Assembly: GCF_000337215.1 (NCBI RefSeq)
Contig: NZ_AOHZ01000081.1
Location: 62,265-126,264 of the forward strand
Reading direction: 5' to 3'
Source of the DNA: Natronolimnohabitans innermongolicus JCM 12255
GTDB taxonomy: Archaea; Halobacteriota; Halobacteria; Halobacteriales; Natrialbaceae
DNA length: 64,000 nt
The position numbers and the translations under genes are program-made. Each line of letters starts with the position of its first letter. The stretch's first letter is position 1. Below are positions 1 to 7,189 of this stretch, piece after piece. The notes under the pieces were generated by a model that worked only from the letters and a program-made list of their open reading frames with translations, was not told the origin of the DNA and made no database searches.

Positions 1-582
1 GGGCATCGACGGACGCAGTCCGAGTACCCAGAGACCGATTGTGGCCGTCACGAGGTAGCCGATCGCATATCCCCACAGCATGCCGGAGAGTCCGAGGCCG
101 AACAGAGCGACCAGCCCGATCTGAGCGACGGCTCGCGTACCCTGTCTGCCCGTCGAGAGGATCGCGTAGACGTGGACAAGGTGATTCCCTTTCAGCGACG
201 CGTTGATAAGTGACTTGTACAGTGTCACGAATAGCAGCAAGACGACGAACTCGGCGACGGGAACGCCGACGTAGGCGTTGACCTGCTCGCGAAAGACGAT
301 CACGGCAACAGCGACGATCGTCATCATCGCCCCCATGACGACCAGGCCGGCCCCCGTGAACTCTTCTGGCTCTTCACCCTCGCTGATCCGTTTGGTGATT
401 GCTCGGTTGATTCCTACTTTGCCACCGATTCCGAGCCAGGTGACCACCGCTAGTACCAGTGCATACTGGCCGAGTACGTCCTCACCAAGGACACGCGCAA
501 AGTACACCGTCGCGAGGAACCCAAGAACTGATCCGAGGACCTTCGAGACGAGGTAGACGGCGGAGGTCTGTCCGAGGCGCAT
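1..582 (-). CDS. Polysaccharide/oligosaccharide flippase (Wzx/RfbX type), N-terminal part, cut by window edge
   Basis: Reading leftwards from the ATG at 582-580, the frame stays open for 194 codons to the window edge. The product is almost entirely hydrophobic with regularly spaced membrane segments. It begins MRLGQTSAVYLVSKVLGSVL, the usual opening of MATE/MVF-superfamily flippases that move lipid-linked sugars across the membrane. A GINRAITKRISEGEEPEEF loop after the second helix also fits. About five helices are visible; family members have 12-14 helices and 450-500 residues, so more than half lies outside the window. Its place beside glycosyltransferases and aglB suggests export of lipid-linked surface glycan; this is inference. 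No start nearer the N-terminus is available. Confidence 0.85.
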   Translation of the reverse strand, partial: MRLGQTSAVYLVSKVLGSVLGFLATVYFARVLGEDVLGQYALVLAVVTWLGIGGKVGINRAITKRISEGEEPEEFTGAGLVVMGAMMTIVAVAVIVFREQVNAYVGVPVAEFVVLLLFVTLYKSLINASLKGNHLVHVYAILSTGRQGTRAVAQIGLVALFGLGLSGMLWGYAIGYLVTATIGLWVLGLRPSMP

Positions 583-918
583 GACTTGACTATTTTCGAA
601 ACGGAACGATTACCGTATGGACTATCGGACGAACGATCGACGTAAAATCATTGTCTTGTTCGTCGGCCACGGTACCACTACGATATGGAGATTTCGTACT
701 ATGATCGCGATAGATTACTGAAGCCGTAAGTTCAATACCCATGCTATTCACAACCCATAATTCCAGACGTAATGCACAGAGCTATTGATGATCCAAAGAA
801 TAAATTAGAAGGGGAGTCACAGCTTCGTTGTGGATAATAAACAGAACCATTGCAGAGAATTTATTATTGTCCCATTCTAAAGGTAGGTTCAACATTTGTT
901 ATCAGGTGAGAAGAACCA
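583..918. other. AT-rich intergenic region between divergent flippase and ParB-like gene
   Basis: This 336-bp stretch has no convincing gene. A TATA-like ATTTATTATTG lies near 859-870, about 50 bp before the ATG at 919. A Shine-Dalgarno-like GGTGA at 905-909 sits 9 nt before that ATG, so the downstream gene appears to have a real leader, unlike most genes here. Otherwise only low-complexity AT-rich DNA is seen. Confidence 0.5.
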
Positions 919-1752
919 ATGACGAATCCCCACCCATTATATACATTCTATCCAGAAAGTGGAATTGCGAATTCGATACGAAGGACGGCAGCATTTTCAT
1001 TTCAGAAAGTGTTTTGGAGACGTGCTATTATAAAGGAACTTCCTATAGATGTGCTATGGTATTGGTTTGAGATTCGATCCGTGTTAGTGCCGTGGACAAG
1101 TGATGCAAACCCACTCCGTTTGATTTGGGTTGATCCGGCTGATATTGAATATTACCATAGTGGTGGCCCATGGAGATTTGGCCACGTGGTAGGTGGTGAT
1201 TGGGATGTGCCCCAACAGCGGTTCGAAAACACTACTTTACACCAATCATTGGTCGACCGGTTCACTAACGGTCAAAACTGGGAAGACACCGACCTATATA
1301 ATAAATACAATAAAGAACTCAACTCCGGCAAGAAGTCGTCTATCAAGGGAGTGACTGATATCGATTCGTATTTTGAAACAATCGATCAGCTATACTACCG
1401 GATAGATTCTCAAGGGTATCTAACCCAGCAGACTATTTTGAACAGAGAACCTGAGAAGGTCAAAGATTCTACACACGATAATCCACATCCTGCACTAAAC
1501 GAGATTTGTGTCAATATATATCGAGACGGCACATTGGCCAAGCGAAGCTCAGGAAATCATCGGCTTTCAATAGCTAAAATATTAGATATTGATAAAATAC
1601 CGGTGGTGGTCAGGGTTAGACACAAAAAATGGCAAAAATTAAGGGATAAAATTCGTAATTCAGATAATGGAAATGAAATTGGAGATCAAACGCACAAACA
1701 CCTCGGCCACCCTGATCTGAGGAATCTCTATGAAGGGCTCTCTTCTTCTTGA
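919..1752 (+). CDS. ParB-fold-like protein of a glycan locus (paralogue A)
   Basis: The 277-residue soluble protein has no signal peptide or membrane segment. The best motif is near residues 211-235: GNHRLSIAKILDIDKIP followed by VRHKKW. A G-x-H/R-R-x-x-A pattern is the nucleotide-binding signature of the ParB/Srx fold, which includes ParB CTPases, sulfiredoxin and the archaeal free-serine kinase SerK. Upstream motifs GGDWD and DRFTNGQNWED are shared with the protein at 3095-3943, so the two are paralogues around a GT61 gene. Biochemical role is unknown; a kinase or nucleotide-dependent step in glycan synthesis is possible. GC is far lower than the genome average. The start is supported by GGTGA at 905-909. 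Confidence 0.75.
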   Translation: MTNPHPLYTFYPESGIANSIRRTAAFSFQKVFWRRAIIKELPIDVLWYWFEIRSVLVPWTSDANPLRLIWVDPADIEYYHSGGPWRFGHVVGGDWDVPQQRFENTTLHQSLVDRFTNGQNWEDTDLYNKYNKELNSGKKSSIKGVTDIDSYFETIDQLYYRIDSQGYLTQQTILNREPEKVKDSTHDNPHPALNEICVNIYRDGTLAKRSSGNHRLSIAKILDIDKIPVVVRVRHKKWQKLRDKIRNSDNGNEIGDQTHKHLGHPDLRNLYEGLSSS

Positions 1753-1842
1753 ATATAACTTGCTGGGAAAGGCTATGGTTTGTGTAAAATTCGACTCACC
1801 GTCGGTCAGAAGGTATAAATTGTCCCCAAGCCTGCTTTGGAT

Positions 1843-3048
1843 ATGCGATCGATCACGGAGAGGGCAATCCATCGTTTCCACTATGATGGTTTATTTGGGA
1901 CGTTGAACGCCGGAGCAACTCTCCTTTTTAAAAAGAAACCAGCCGGTTTTTTTCTCCACTACCCCCAATTAACCATTGAAGATTTGTCTCAAAGTAAGAC
2001 AAAAGTCGCAGCGTCATATACTGAGATGATTGACTACTCTGGGTCTCTACATGTCTCTTCACCAGCCAATCTACGTAAAGCGGAGGGGGAGTTTGAAATT
2101 GCAGAAAGATACGTTTACGAACTATCCGAATCCGAACTGATCGGGAATAGTCCCCTGATCAGAGTACAGAATAAGTACCTCGTTCCCACGACCCTCGGAT
2201 TAGACACCTCCTTTGGACGTGAAATCTTTTACGAAGATATTGGTCCCCTTTCCGCAGCATACTATTCAATTGCTAAAAATAAACCCCAGAACTCAATTGA
2301 ATCTGCTTTTCTCTTGACGTCACACCGCACTGGAATGCCGATGTGGCTTTGTGAAATTCTCCCAAGAGTCAAACGCTACGAACAATTCTCAGATAAAACT
2401 GGAATCGAACCTAGATACATCATTCCAAAGAATACGAAGGAAGTCCAGAAGCAATGTCTTAGGCTGTTAGGGTATGATGAAGGGGATTGGATTGAATGGT
2501 CGGGCGAACCGACATCCGTCAAACGACTATTCGTAACGGCGAACCTGTTGCGACGAGGCCACGGTGAAGTGTCTCCCTCTCCGCGTGAAATTCGATGGTT
2601 GCGAAATCGACTGATATCGGCAACCTCCGATATAGATGATAAGTTCTCAAACCTTATTTATGTATCTCGAGAAGATGCTGAGAGGCGTCTTGTCAGGAAT
2701 GAAACTCAAGTGATGGACCTACTGCGTCCGTTTGGATTTGAACGGTACGAACCAGGAAGGTACACACTCCGTGAACAGATATCGATGTTCAACAACGCAG
2801 ACATTATCGTCGGACCACACGGTGCTGGTCTATCATCATTATTATTCGCCGAAAACGCTACTGTCATAGAACTGCTCTCTGAGGAGGGACCGCCCACATA
2901 TCACTTTTTCCTATTATCCCAAGAATTAGGATTAGATTATGATTTTCTTCTTTGTGATGTAGTTGGCAAAGGTATTAAGCCAAGGCATAAAGACTTGGTT
3001 GCGAATATTGACAATCTCAGGAATGCAATACAATCAATTAGTATATAA
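1843..3048 (+). CDS. Glycosyltransferase family 61 (DUF563-type)
   Basis: A 401-residue soluble protein. The C-terminal half has the GT61/DUF563 hallmark ADIIVGPHGAGLSSLLF (about residues 316-332), with the near-invariant GPHGAGL, followed by a conserved acidic V-I-E-L-L segment. An LRREQIS-like LREQISMFNNAD stretch precedes it. Family members transfer sugars such as xylose or GlcNAc onto glycans; archaeal homologues sit in extracellular-polysaccharide clusters, as here. The acceptor and donor cannot be read from sequence. ATG at 1843 is preferred over the in-frame TTG at 1837. It is flanked by the two ParB-like paralogues, the second facing it from the opposite strand with a 46-bp gap. Confidence 0.8.
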   Translation: MRSITERAIHRFHYDGLFGTLNAGATLLFKKKPAGFFLHYPQLTIEDLSQSKTKVAASYTEMIDYSGSLHVSSPANLRKAEGEFEIAERYVYELSESELIGNSPLIRVQNKYLVPTTLGLDTSFGREIFYEDIGPLSAAYYSIAKNKPQNSIESAFLLTSHRTGMPMWLCEILPRVKRYEQFSDKTGIEPRYIIPKNTKEVQKQCLRLLGYDEGDWIEWSGEPTSVKRLFVTANLLRRGHGEVSPSPREIRWLRNRLISATSDIDDKFSNLIYVSREDAERRLVRNETQVMDLLRPFGFERYEPGRYTLREQISMFNNADIIVGPHGAGLSSLLFAENATVIELLSEEGPPTYHFFLLSQELGLDYDFLLCDVVGKGIKPRHKDLVANIDNLRNAIQSISI

Positions 3049-3094
3049 ACTCTAATTTAGGCGTTGGATTAAGTAGAAATTGTACTGAATAGGG

Positions 3095-3943
3095 CTATTG
3101 ATGTCCTGTGTTAGGAACAATATCAGCAATATCGGGATGCTGCAGGTAATTATACGTTCGATCGTTTAATTCGTCAGCACTACTTGCTTGTGCAACCTCC
3201 TCACGGACGGTTTGCCATTCTTTATGTCTAACAAGAATGTTGGCGGGGATTTTATCGATATCCAGTATCTTGGCGATAGAGAGACGGTGCTTTCCGTCAA
3301 CAAAAAGAAATTGCCCATCTCTCCCAATATCAACCATTATATTATCCAAATGCTCGGTAATATCTCCGCCATTTTTAATAGCAGATTTAGGATCTCCATT
3401 CATCATAATTTCCGTTGGTTTAAACCCTTCTCTATCTATTTTCTTATAAAGCTCATCCATCTGTCTACAGCGGTTATAAATTTCCCTTGGAGTTTCACAT
3501 CCTCTCCAGGTACGATGTCGATAGAGACAGTCCTGAATGAACTTCGTCTCGCTCCACTCTTTCCCGTGAACAAACCTATCAGAAAGGCATTTAAATATGT
3601 ACATGTCCACGAACCGCTCACAATTTTGGTCCCAATCGCCACCTTCAATTTTTCCAACTGCATACTGGTCTGGCCGGTTTTTCGAAGATAGGTATCGAAT
3701 TTCGGTGGGTGAAATCCAGATTGTTTTGAAGGGGTCTGCAATAGCGTCATATCCGCCGAGTAACGATTGTTTCCACAGTCGGAACCGAAGGAAATCCCAG
3801 TCAGAGATAATCCATCGACGGATACGATGCAACTTTTTTGAGGTCGAGATTTTTTTCTGCTTGACTGCTCTGTTAAAAGCTTCACGGTTTCCTTGCGACT
3901 TTTGAACCTCATATATTCGACGGAGCTGGCGTGAGAGTGACAT
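3095..3943 (-). CDS. ParB-fold-like protein of a glycan locus (paralogue B)
   Basis: This 282-residue protein is homologous to the one at 919-1752. Both share GGDWD, a DRF-x2-G-x-x-W block, IDREGF/IDSQGY, and the nearly identical block GKHRLSIAKILDIDKIP (about residues 217-233) followed by LVRHKEW and a terminal HPD. The N-terminal ~80 residues (many Lys/Arg, KKISTSKKLHRIRRWI) differ. The conserved His-Arg in the ParB/Srx-like turn suggests a retained catalytic or nucleotide-binding site rather than a relic. It points towards the GT61 gene. Two diverged copies in one locus argue for two related steps or substrates rather than redundancy; this is inference. Confidence 0.75.
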   Translation of the reverse strand: MSLSRQLRRIYEVQKSQGNREAFNRAVKQKKISTSKKLHRIRRWIISDWDFLRFRLWKQSLLGGYDAIADPFKTIWISPTEIRYLSSKNRPDQYAVGKIEGGDWDQNCERFVDMYIFKCLSDRFVHGKEWSETKFIQDCLYRHRTWRGCETPREIYNRCRQMDELYKKIDREGFKPTEIMMNGDPKSAIKNGGDITEHLDNIMVDIGRDGQFLFVDGKHRLSIAKILDIDKIPANILVRHKEWQTVREEVAQASSADELNDRTYNYLQHPDIADIVPNTGHQ

Positions 3944-4015
3944 TCTACTGTTATACTATCACTAGTTGTTGATGAGTTTTTTTATTGCGCTTTTGTGGTG
4001 TAGATTGTTGGTGAG

Positions 4016-4157
4016 TTAGAGCGCAGTTTCAAGGATGGTTTTGAGTGCTTCTCTCCCTGGTTTCGGTAGACATAACGACGAATTAAAACGCTCTGAGATA
4101 CGCCGTGAGTTTGTCTTTGGAGATACCTCGGTGGCTCTCGCAGGTATGGTGGCCGTT
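4016..4157 (-). pseudogene. C-terminal remnant of a transposase (IS1595/ISXO2-like?), left copy
   Basis: On the minus strand the fragment reads CESHRGISKDKLTAYLRAF, hits a stop, and resumes in another frame as PKPGREALKTILETAL before a stop at 4018-4016. The HRGISKDKL-x-x-Y pattern resembles the end of ISXO2-like (IS1595-group) transposases; the assignment is from memory and weak. A matching fragment in the opposite orientation lies at 5590-5715. Frame breaks and absence of the catalytic part mark it as dead. Confidence 0.45.
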
Positions 4158-4188
4158 AGAAATAATTGCTTACATTTAGAAGTAAGAG

Positions 4189-4203
4189 TCAGTACCTCAC
4201 AAA
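4189..4203 (+). repeat. Left terminal inverted repeat of the ISH3-like element
   Basis: TCAGTACCTCACAAA reads into the element and pairs with the complement at 5575-5589 with one mismatch. Confidence 0.65.
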
Positions 4204-4373
4204 CCCTCCTCGGCTAACTGGTTTTGGAGCGTGATTTGGCGACGAATCGGAGTTGAACCTCTTCTCCGTAGATCTACCCGACAACAAGGGCCAAGAGGGT
4301 ATCGCAGTCGGCGGTGATCAGTCGCCGACGCGACGGTGTTGCAACTGGTCGATAGGGCATTCTCGGTCATCGG

Positions 4374-5547
4374 TTACCGGTGGAACCAATCACCCGGTGG
4401 CCGGTTCGCGGGGACGACCCGACGCACCGCGAGGGCCGTCCACGCTGACCGAGTCACCATGTCGATAAACTCTTTGAAAGGCCACCACCAGAGGCGACGC
4501 CCGCCTCGGCGAGGCGTCGCCACATACACCCAGTGCAAGTACCGCCAGATGTTCTGAATCAGCAGGCTGAGTACGACGAACACAGCCATCTTGTAGGATC
4601 TTGCGTCGTCGTTGAGGTAATCGTTAACTCGGAGAGACGGTAGCTTGCTTCGATCCCGAACCGTTTGCTGTAGTGGGATCGAGCCTGTCGGGGTTCATTG
4701 ACGAACGGCGCGTCAACGGCGTAGCCGTGACGCGCCACTCCATGCTCACCGTACCGCCCGTTTTTGTAGGTACAATCGATCATCACCGGGAATTCGATGA
4801 GTCCACTCGTTTTCGCCGTAGGACGTCGTGAGATCGTGAGTGATCTCACGATTCTAGCCCGTGCTGAGTTCGCTCTTGATCTTGCTGCCCCACTTAATTA
4901 CCAGAGAGATGTACTCGAAAATGTGTGCCTGAAGCAACGTGGGACACTTGTCGTCGTAGAAGTCGCTGTCGAGATAAACTGCTTTGACGTCAAAGTCGAA
5001 GTTGGTGAGCAGTCCAAGAAACTCAGCGAGACGTCGCTGGCGGTGTCGCCGTCGGTGAGACGGCGCACCGTCAAGGTGTATCGTTTGTTGTTCACGCAGG
5101 CGTAGAGTGTGGCGTAAGCATGGAACGCAGTTGTTCCTGCTTTGGCCTCGCTGTAGTAGAGACTGTCAGTCTCGTCTTCGTCACCGTAGTAGGGACGCAA
5201 CTGGAGGTCCGCAACGACCTCCACCTGCTGAGGGAGTGTTTCGAGGACATCCTGCTGGAGAAGCGTATTGCCGGTTGATTCGACAGTTTCGAGGTCGAAC
5301 TTGGTGCGTAGGTGATAGAGGATGTCGTTACCAGAGGGTGCGCCTTCACTCTTCTCGCAGAGTGAAGAGATTGAGGTTCCGTCGGCGGTTGCGCCGACGA
5401 GGACCTCAAAAATGTTCTCTGAGTCGATTTCAGCGTTCTCACCGTAGTCAAGTATAAATGAGCTGGTAAGAACGTTAACGAGAAAGTTAAGGAGCTGGTC
5501 CTCATGGATTTCACGTCTGCTTTTTGCTGTTTGATAGACACATTCAC
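4374..5547 (-). pseudogene. ISH3-family transposase, multiply frameshifted
   Basis: Joining three frames on the minus strand rebuilds an ISH3 transposase: start near 5547 (MNVSIKQQKAD), frameshift near 5515 into GEIHEDQLLNFLVN-like sequence, a long intact block with DGTSISSLCEKSEG and LYHLRTKFDLE, then VVADLQLRPYYGDEDETD (catalytic region) and FHAYATLYACV. A shift near 5020 moves AEFLGLLTNFDFDVKAVYL to another frame, with an internal TAG near 4858. Another frame gives VMIDCTYKNGRYGEHGVARH and HYSKRFGIEASYRL; a last shift near 4600 leads to LLIQNIWRYLHWVYVATPRR and the C-terminus at 4374. At least four lesions, so it cannot make active transposase. Confidence 0.85.
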
Positions 5548-5574
5548 AACAAGCAGATATTCTAACTAAGCGGC

Positions 5575-5589
5575 TTTGTGAAGTACTGA
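5575..5589 (-). repeat. Right terminal inverted repeat of the ISH3-like element
   Basis: TTTGTGAAGTACTGA on the plus strand is the complement of the left end with one mismatch. Confidence 0.65.
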
Positions 5590-5715
5590 GTTTCTTATAG
5601 CGTTCAAATTTCGACGAGGGTACTACGGAAACCAGGGAGAGAAACACTCAAACACGCCATCAAGCTATGCTGTGAGATCAACAAAGTGCTACACAAGAGC
5701 GATATATATATATGA
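5590..5715 (+). pseudogene. C-terminal remnant of a transposase, right copy, inverted relative to the left copy
   Basis: The plus strand gives LIAFKFRRGYYG and, one frame over, RKPGRETLKHAIKLCCEINK to a TGA at 5713-5715. The [RP]KPGRE-[AT]-LK block and the nucleotide stretch GAAACCAGGGAGAGAA match the left fragment at 4016-4157 but in reverse orientation. It is truncated exactly at the ISH3 terminal repeat. Confidence 0.45.
5702..5712 (+). promoter_or_regulatory. TATA-like promoter of the small-protein cassette
   Basis: An alternating AT tract (TATATATATA) begins about 40 bp before the ATG at 5743, a suitable position for an archaeal TATA box with a short leader. Confidence 0.5.
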
Positions 5716-5742
5716 GGAACAGCCTATTTTGAGTTCAACATC

Positions 5743-5949
5743 ATGAATATACTTCTTCATCTGTTAGCTAGGGATAGCCTCGATACGCCACCAAAAAGTG
5801 CAACGAAACTCGCTGTCGAAGATAATATTGGAGAGTCAATACATATACATGTTCGGAACGTGAGGTTGGAAATGAGTATTGACGATTATATGGAATTTGC
5901 TGATGAAGTGGAAAGTGCAGCGGAGGTGATTCGGAATGGGGATCGTTGA
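5743..5949 (+). CDS. Small 'IHIH' protein 1 of the glycan locus, unknown function
   Basis: A 68-residue acidic protein. Its core is SIHIHVRNVRLEMSIDDYMEFADEV (residues ~32-56, shown here as SIHIH, NVRLEM and EFADEV). The next gene encodes the same core (TIHIH, HVRIDL, QVADAI), so these are tandem paralogues. The pattern suggests a beta strand with two alternating histidines followed by a helix. Its stop overlaps the next start by 14 nt, implying translational coupling. The TATA-like tract at 5702-5712 precedes it. Function is not known; paired His could bind metal, but this is speculation. No catalytic motif is recognised. Confidence 0.65.
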   Translation: MNILLHLLARDSLDTPPKSATKLAVEDNIGESIHIHVRNVRLEMSIDDYMEFADEVESAAEVIRNGDR

Positions 5950-6136
5950 ACAATTACTAGCTGATTTTGAAACCCAGAGTGGGCAACAGTATCAAATCGA
6001 ACTGAATGAGGGTGGGACAATCCACATCCACACTGAACACGTTCGGATTGACTTAACCAAAGAAGAGTTTCTTCAAGTGGCAGATGCTATTTCGGAAGGG
6101 CAGGAGAAGCTCATCCAAGCTAAAAATGAACTATAA
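5936..6136 (+). CDS. Small 'IHIH' protein 2 of the glycan locus, unknown function
   Basis: A 66-residue protein (MGIVEQLLADFE...) paralogous to its upstream neighbour: both have a short N-terminal helix ending LLA, then [ST]IHIH, x-VR-[IL]-[ED], and a C-terminal amphipathic helix (FLQVADAISEGQEKLIQ here). It overlaps the previous gene by 14 nt and the next by 11 nt, so all three are likely co-translated. It lacks membrane segments and signal peptide. Possible roles include a subunit, chaperone or carrier for the nucleotidyltransferase-like protein; none is shown. Confidence 0.65.
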   Translation: MGIVEQLLADFETQSGQQYQIELNEGGTIHIHTEHVRIDLTKEEFLQVADAISEGQEKLIQAKNEL

Positions 6137-6887
6137 CACTACAGAACAAAATCGAATTCGATTACTTTTTGATGATCTCAATTCTAGCGAAATCGAATAC
6201 GTCGTTCCGCGAGGTCATCAACAGCTCCCCGAAAGAACGCCGGGGGGAGACATCGATTTTATAATTCATCCCGATTCGTTTGATAGCGCCGTTAATATCG
6301 CTAAAGAACGAGGATTTCTCCCGAAGAAATCTAGCCAATGGTGGGGTATAGCTCAACTCGGAATAAAAGGGCTCTCTCGCCCACGGGCTACAGTACAATA
6401 CGTTATTAATACCCCAAAAAAGGCAAAAGAACACGTGATAGCCCGTGTATCAGGCAGCAATCGCTCAATCGGAAGAGGAACTGTCACTGATTGGCGAGCA
6501 TATAGCGACGATATAATGGTCCACCTGCGTAATCATCTTGCGTATAAATCTCCTTGGAACAGTGGAGAATACAGAGTAGACCCTCTGGTTGAAGAACAGT
6601 TATTTAAACATCGACAGTTGGTTGACGGTATCAGTATTCCTTCTTTACCTGATGAACTAGCACACCTCATCTGCCGAGGTGTTTTTGATAAAGAGGGAGA
6701 ATTTCCAGAATATTACGCTTCTCGCTGCAATACATTATTTGAGCAAATGTCTGAAGCAGAGAAATCGCGTTTCAAGGAGATACTCTCGCTTATCTTTTTT
6801 GACGCGGATCAATTCGTCTTTGAACACATAGTTAACAGTGAATACAACATGATTCTATCCGATTTAAAATCGTATTCCAATTACTGA
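6126..6887 (+). CDS. Nucleotidyltransferase-like protein (NTP_transf_5-type)
   Basis: A 253-residue protein. Residues 40-44 read GGDID within PGGDIDFIIHPDSFDSAV, the GG/GS...DxD pattern of polymerase-beta-fold nucleotidyltransferases, with D42 and D44 as probable metal ligands. A third acid cannot be assigned safely. The C-terminal part (LPDELAHLICRGVFDKEGEF) is helical and resembles uncharacterised NTases in polysaccharide clusters. ATG at 6126 overlaps the upstream gene by 11 nt and is preferred to an ATG at 6084, which would run through that gene. The substrate is unknown. Its base composition is AT-rich like the rest of the island. Confidence 0.65.
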   Translation: MNYNTTEQNRIRLLFDDLNSSEIEYVVPRGHQQLPERTPGGDIDFIIHPDSFDSAVNIAKERGFLPKKSSQWWGIAQLGIKGLSRPRATVQYVINTPKKAKEHVIARVSGSNRSIGRGTVTDWRAYSDDIMVHLRNHLAYKSPWNSGEYRVDPLVEEQLFKHRQLVDGISIPSLPDELAHLICRGVFDKEGEFPEYYASRCNTLFEQMSEAEKSRFKEILSLIFFDADQFVFEHIVNSEYNMILSDLKSYSNY

Positions 6888-7189
6888 ACGCCACCCTCTT
6901 CGTATTCTCTTCTTTATTCCTTAAGGGCATCACTGACGGGTTGCTCAAGGTACGGTCACGATCTACCGAGAGTAGGTGCCTGATTGTTTGACGTAATACT
7001 ATGTACGCTCCATCTGTGTTTGGTTAAGGCCAGATCTCCGTGTTGAAGACTTGAAGTACTCGTTTGTGATCGAACCCTTTACGTATTGTAGAGATTTGTT
7101 GGAATATCAGATTATCTTTCAAAGCCCTTGTAGACAAATGGGGTCTGGATGAAAATGCCACCAACGTCTTTTTGTCATTGGAGGTGACT
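6888..7189. other. Intergenic region at the border of the AT-rich island
   Basis: About 300 bp with no gene, IS end or RNA that I can recognise. GC rises sharply after 7200. A strong Shine-Dalgarno GGAGGTGA stands at 7180-7187, directly before the next gene. Confidence 0.45.

Larger units (their letters stand above)
4189..5589. mobile_element. Degenerate ISH3-family insertion sequence (~1.4 kb)
   Basis: The element is bounded by 15-bp inverted repeats: TCAGTACCTCACAAA at 4189-4203 and the complement of TCAGTACTTCACAAA at 5575-5589 (14 of 15 match). The resulting 1401 bp matches the usual ~1.39 kb of ISH3-family elements of haloarchaea. The interior carries a frameshifted ISH3-type transposase. 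No clear target-site duplication remains: flanks read GTAAG on the left and GTTTC on the right. The flanks are instead two inverted copies of another transposase tail, so the surrounding DNA has rearranged since insertion. Confidence 0.75.

Noticed and set aside
828-1070. 80-residue open frame overlapping the ParB-like gene
   Set aside because: Runs in another frame over the start of a protein with clear paralogue similarity; no family features and poor start context.
4035-4217. 60-residue plus-strand frame
   Set aside because: Lies opposite the transposase remnant and across the ISH3 end; explained by decayed IS DNA.
6888-7189. Possible tRNA or small RNA near the island border
   Set aside because: Scanned for a cloverleaf and T-loop (GGTTCGAATCC-type) and found none; would be a common island attachment site, but is not supported.
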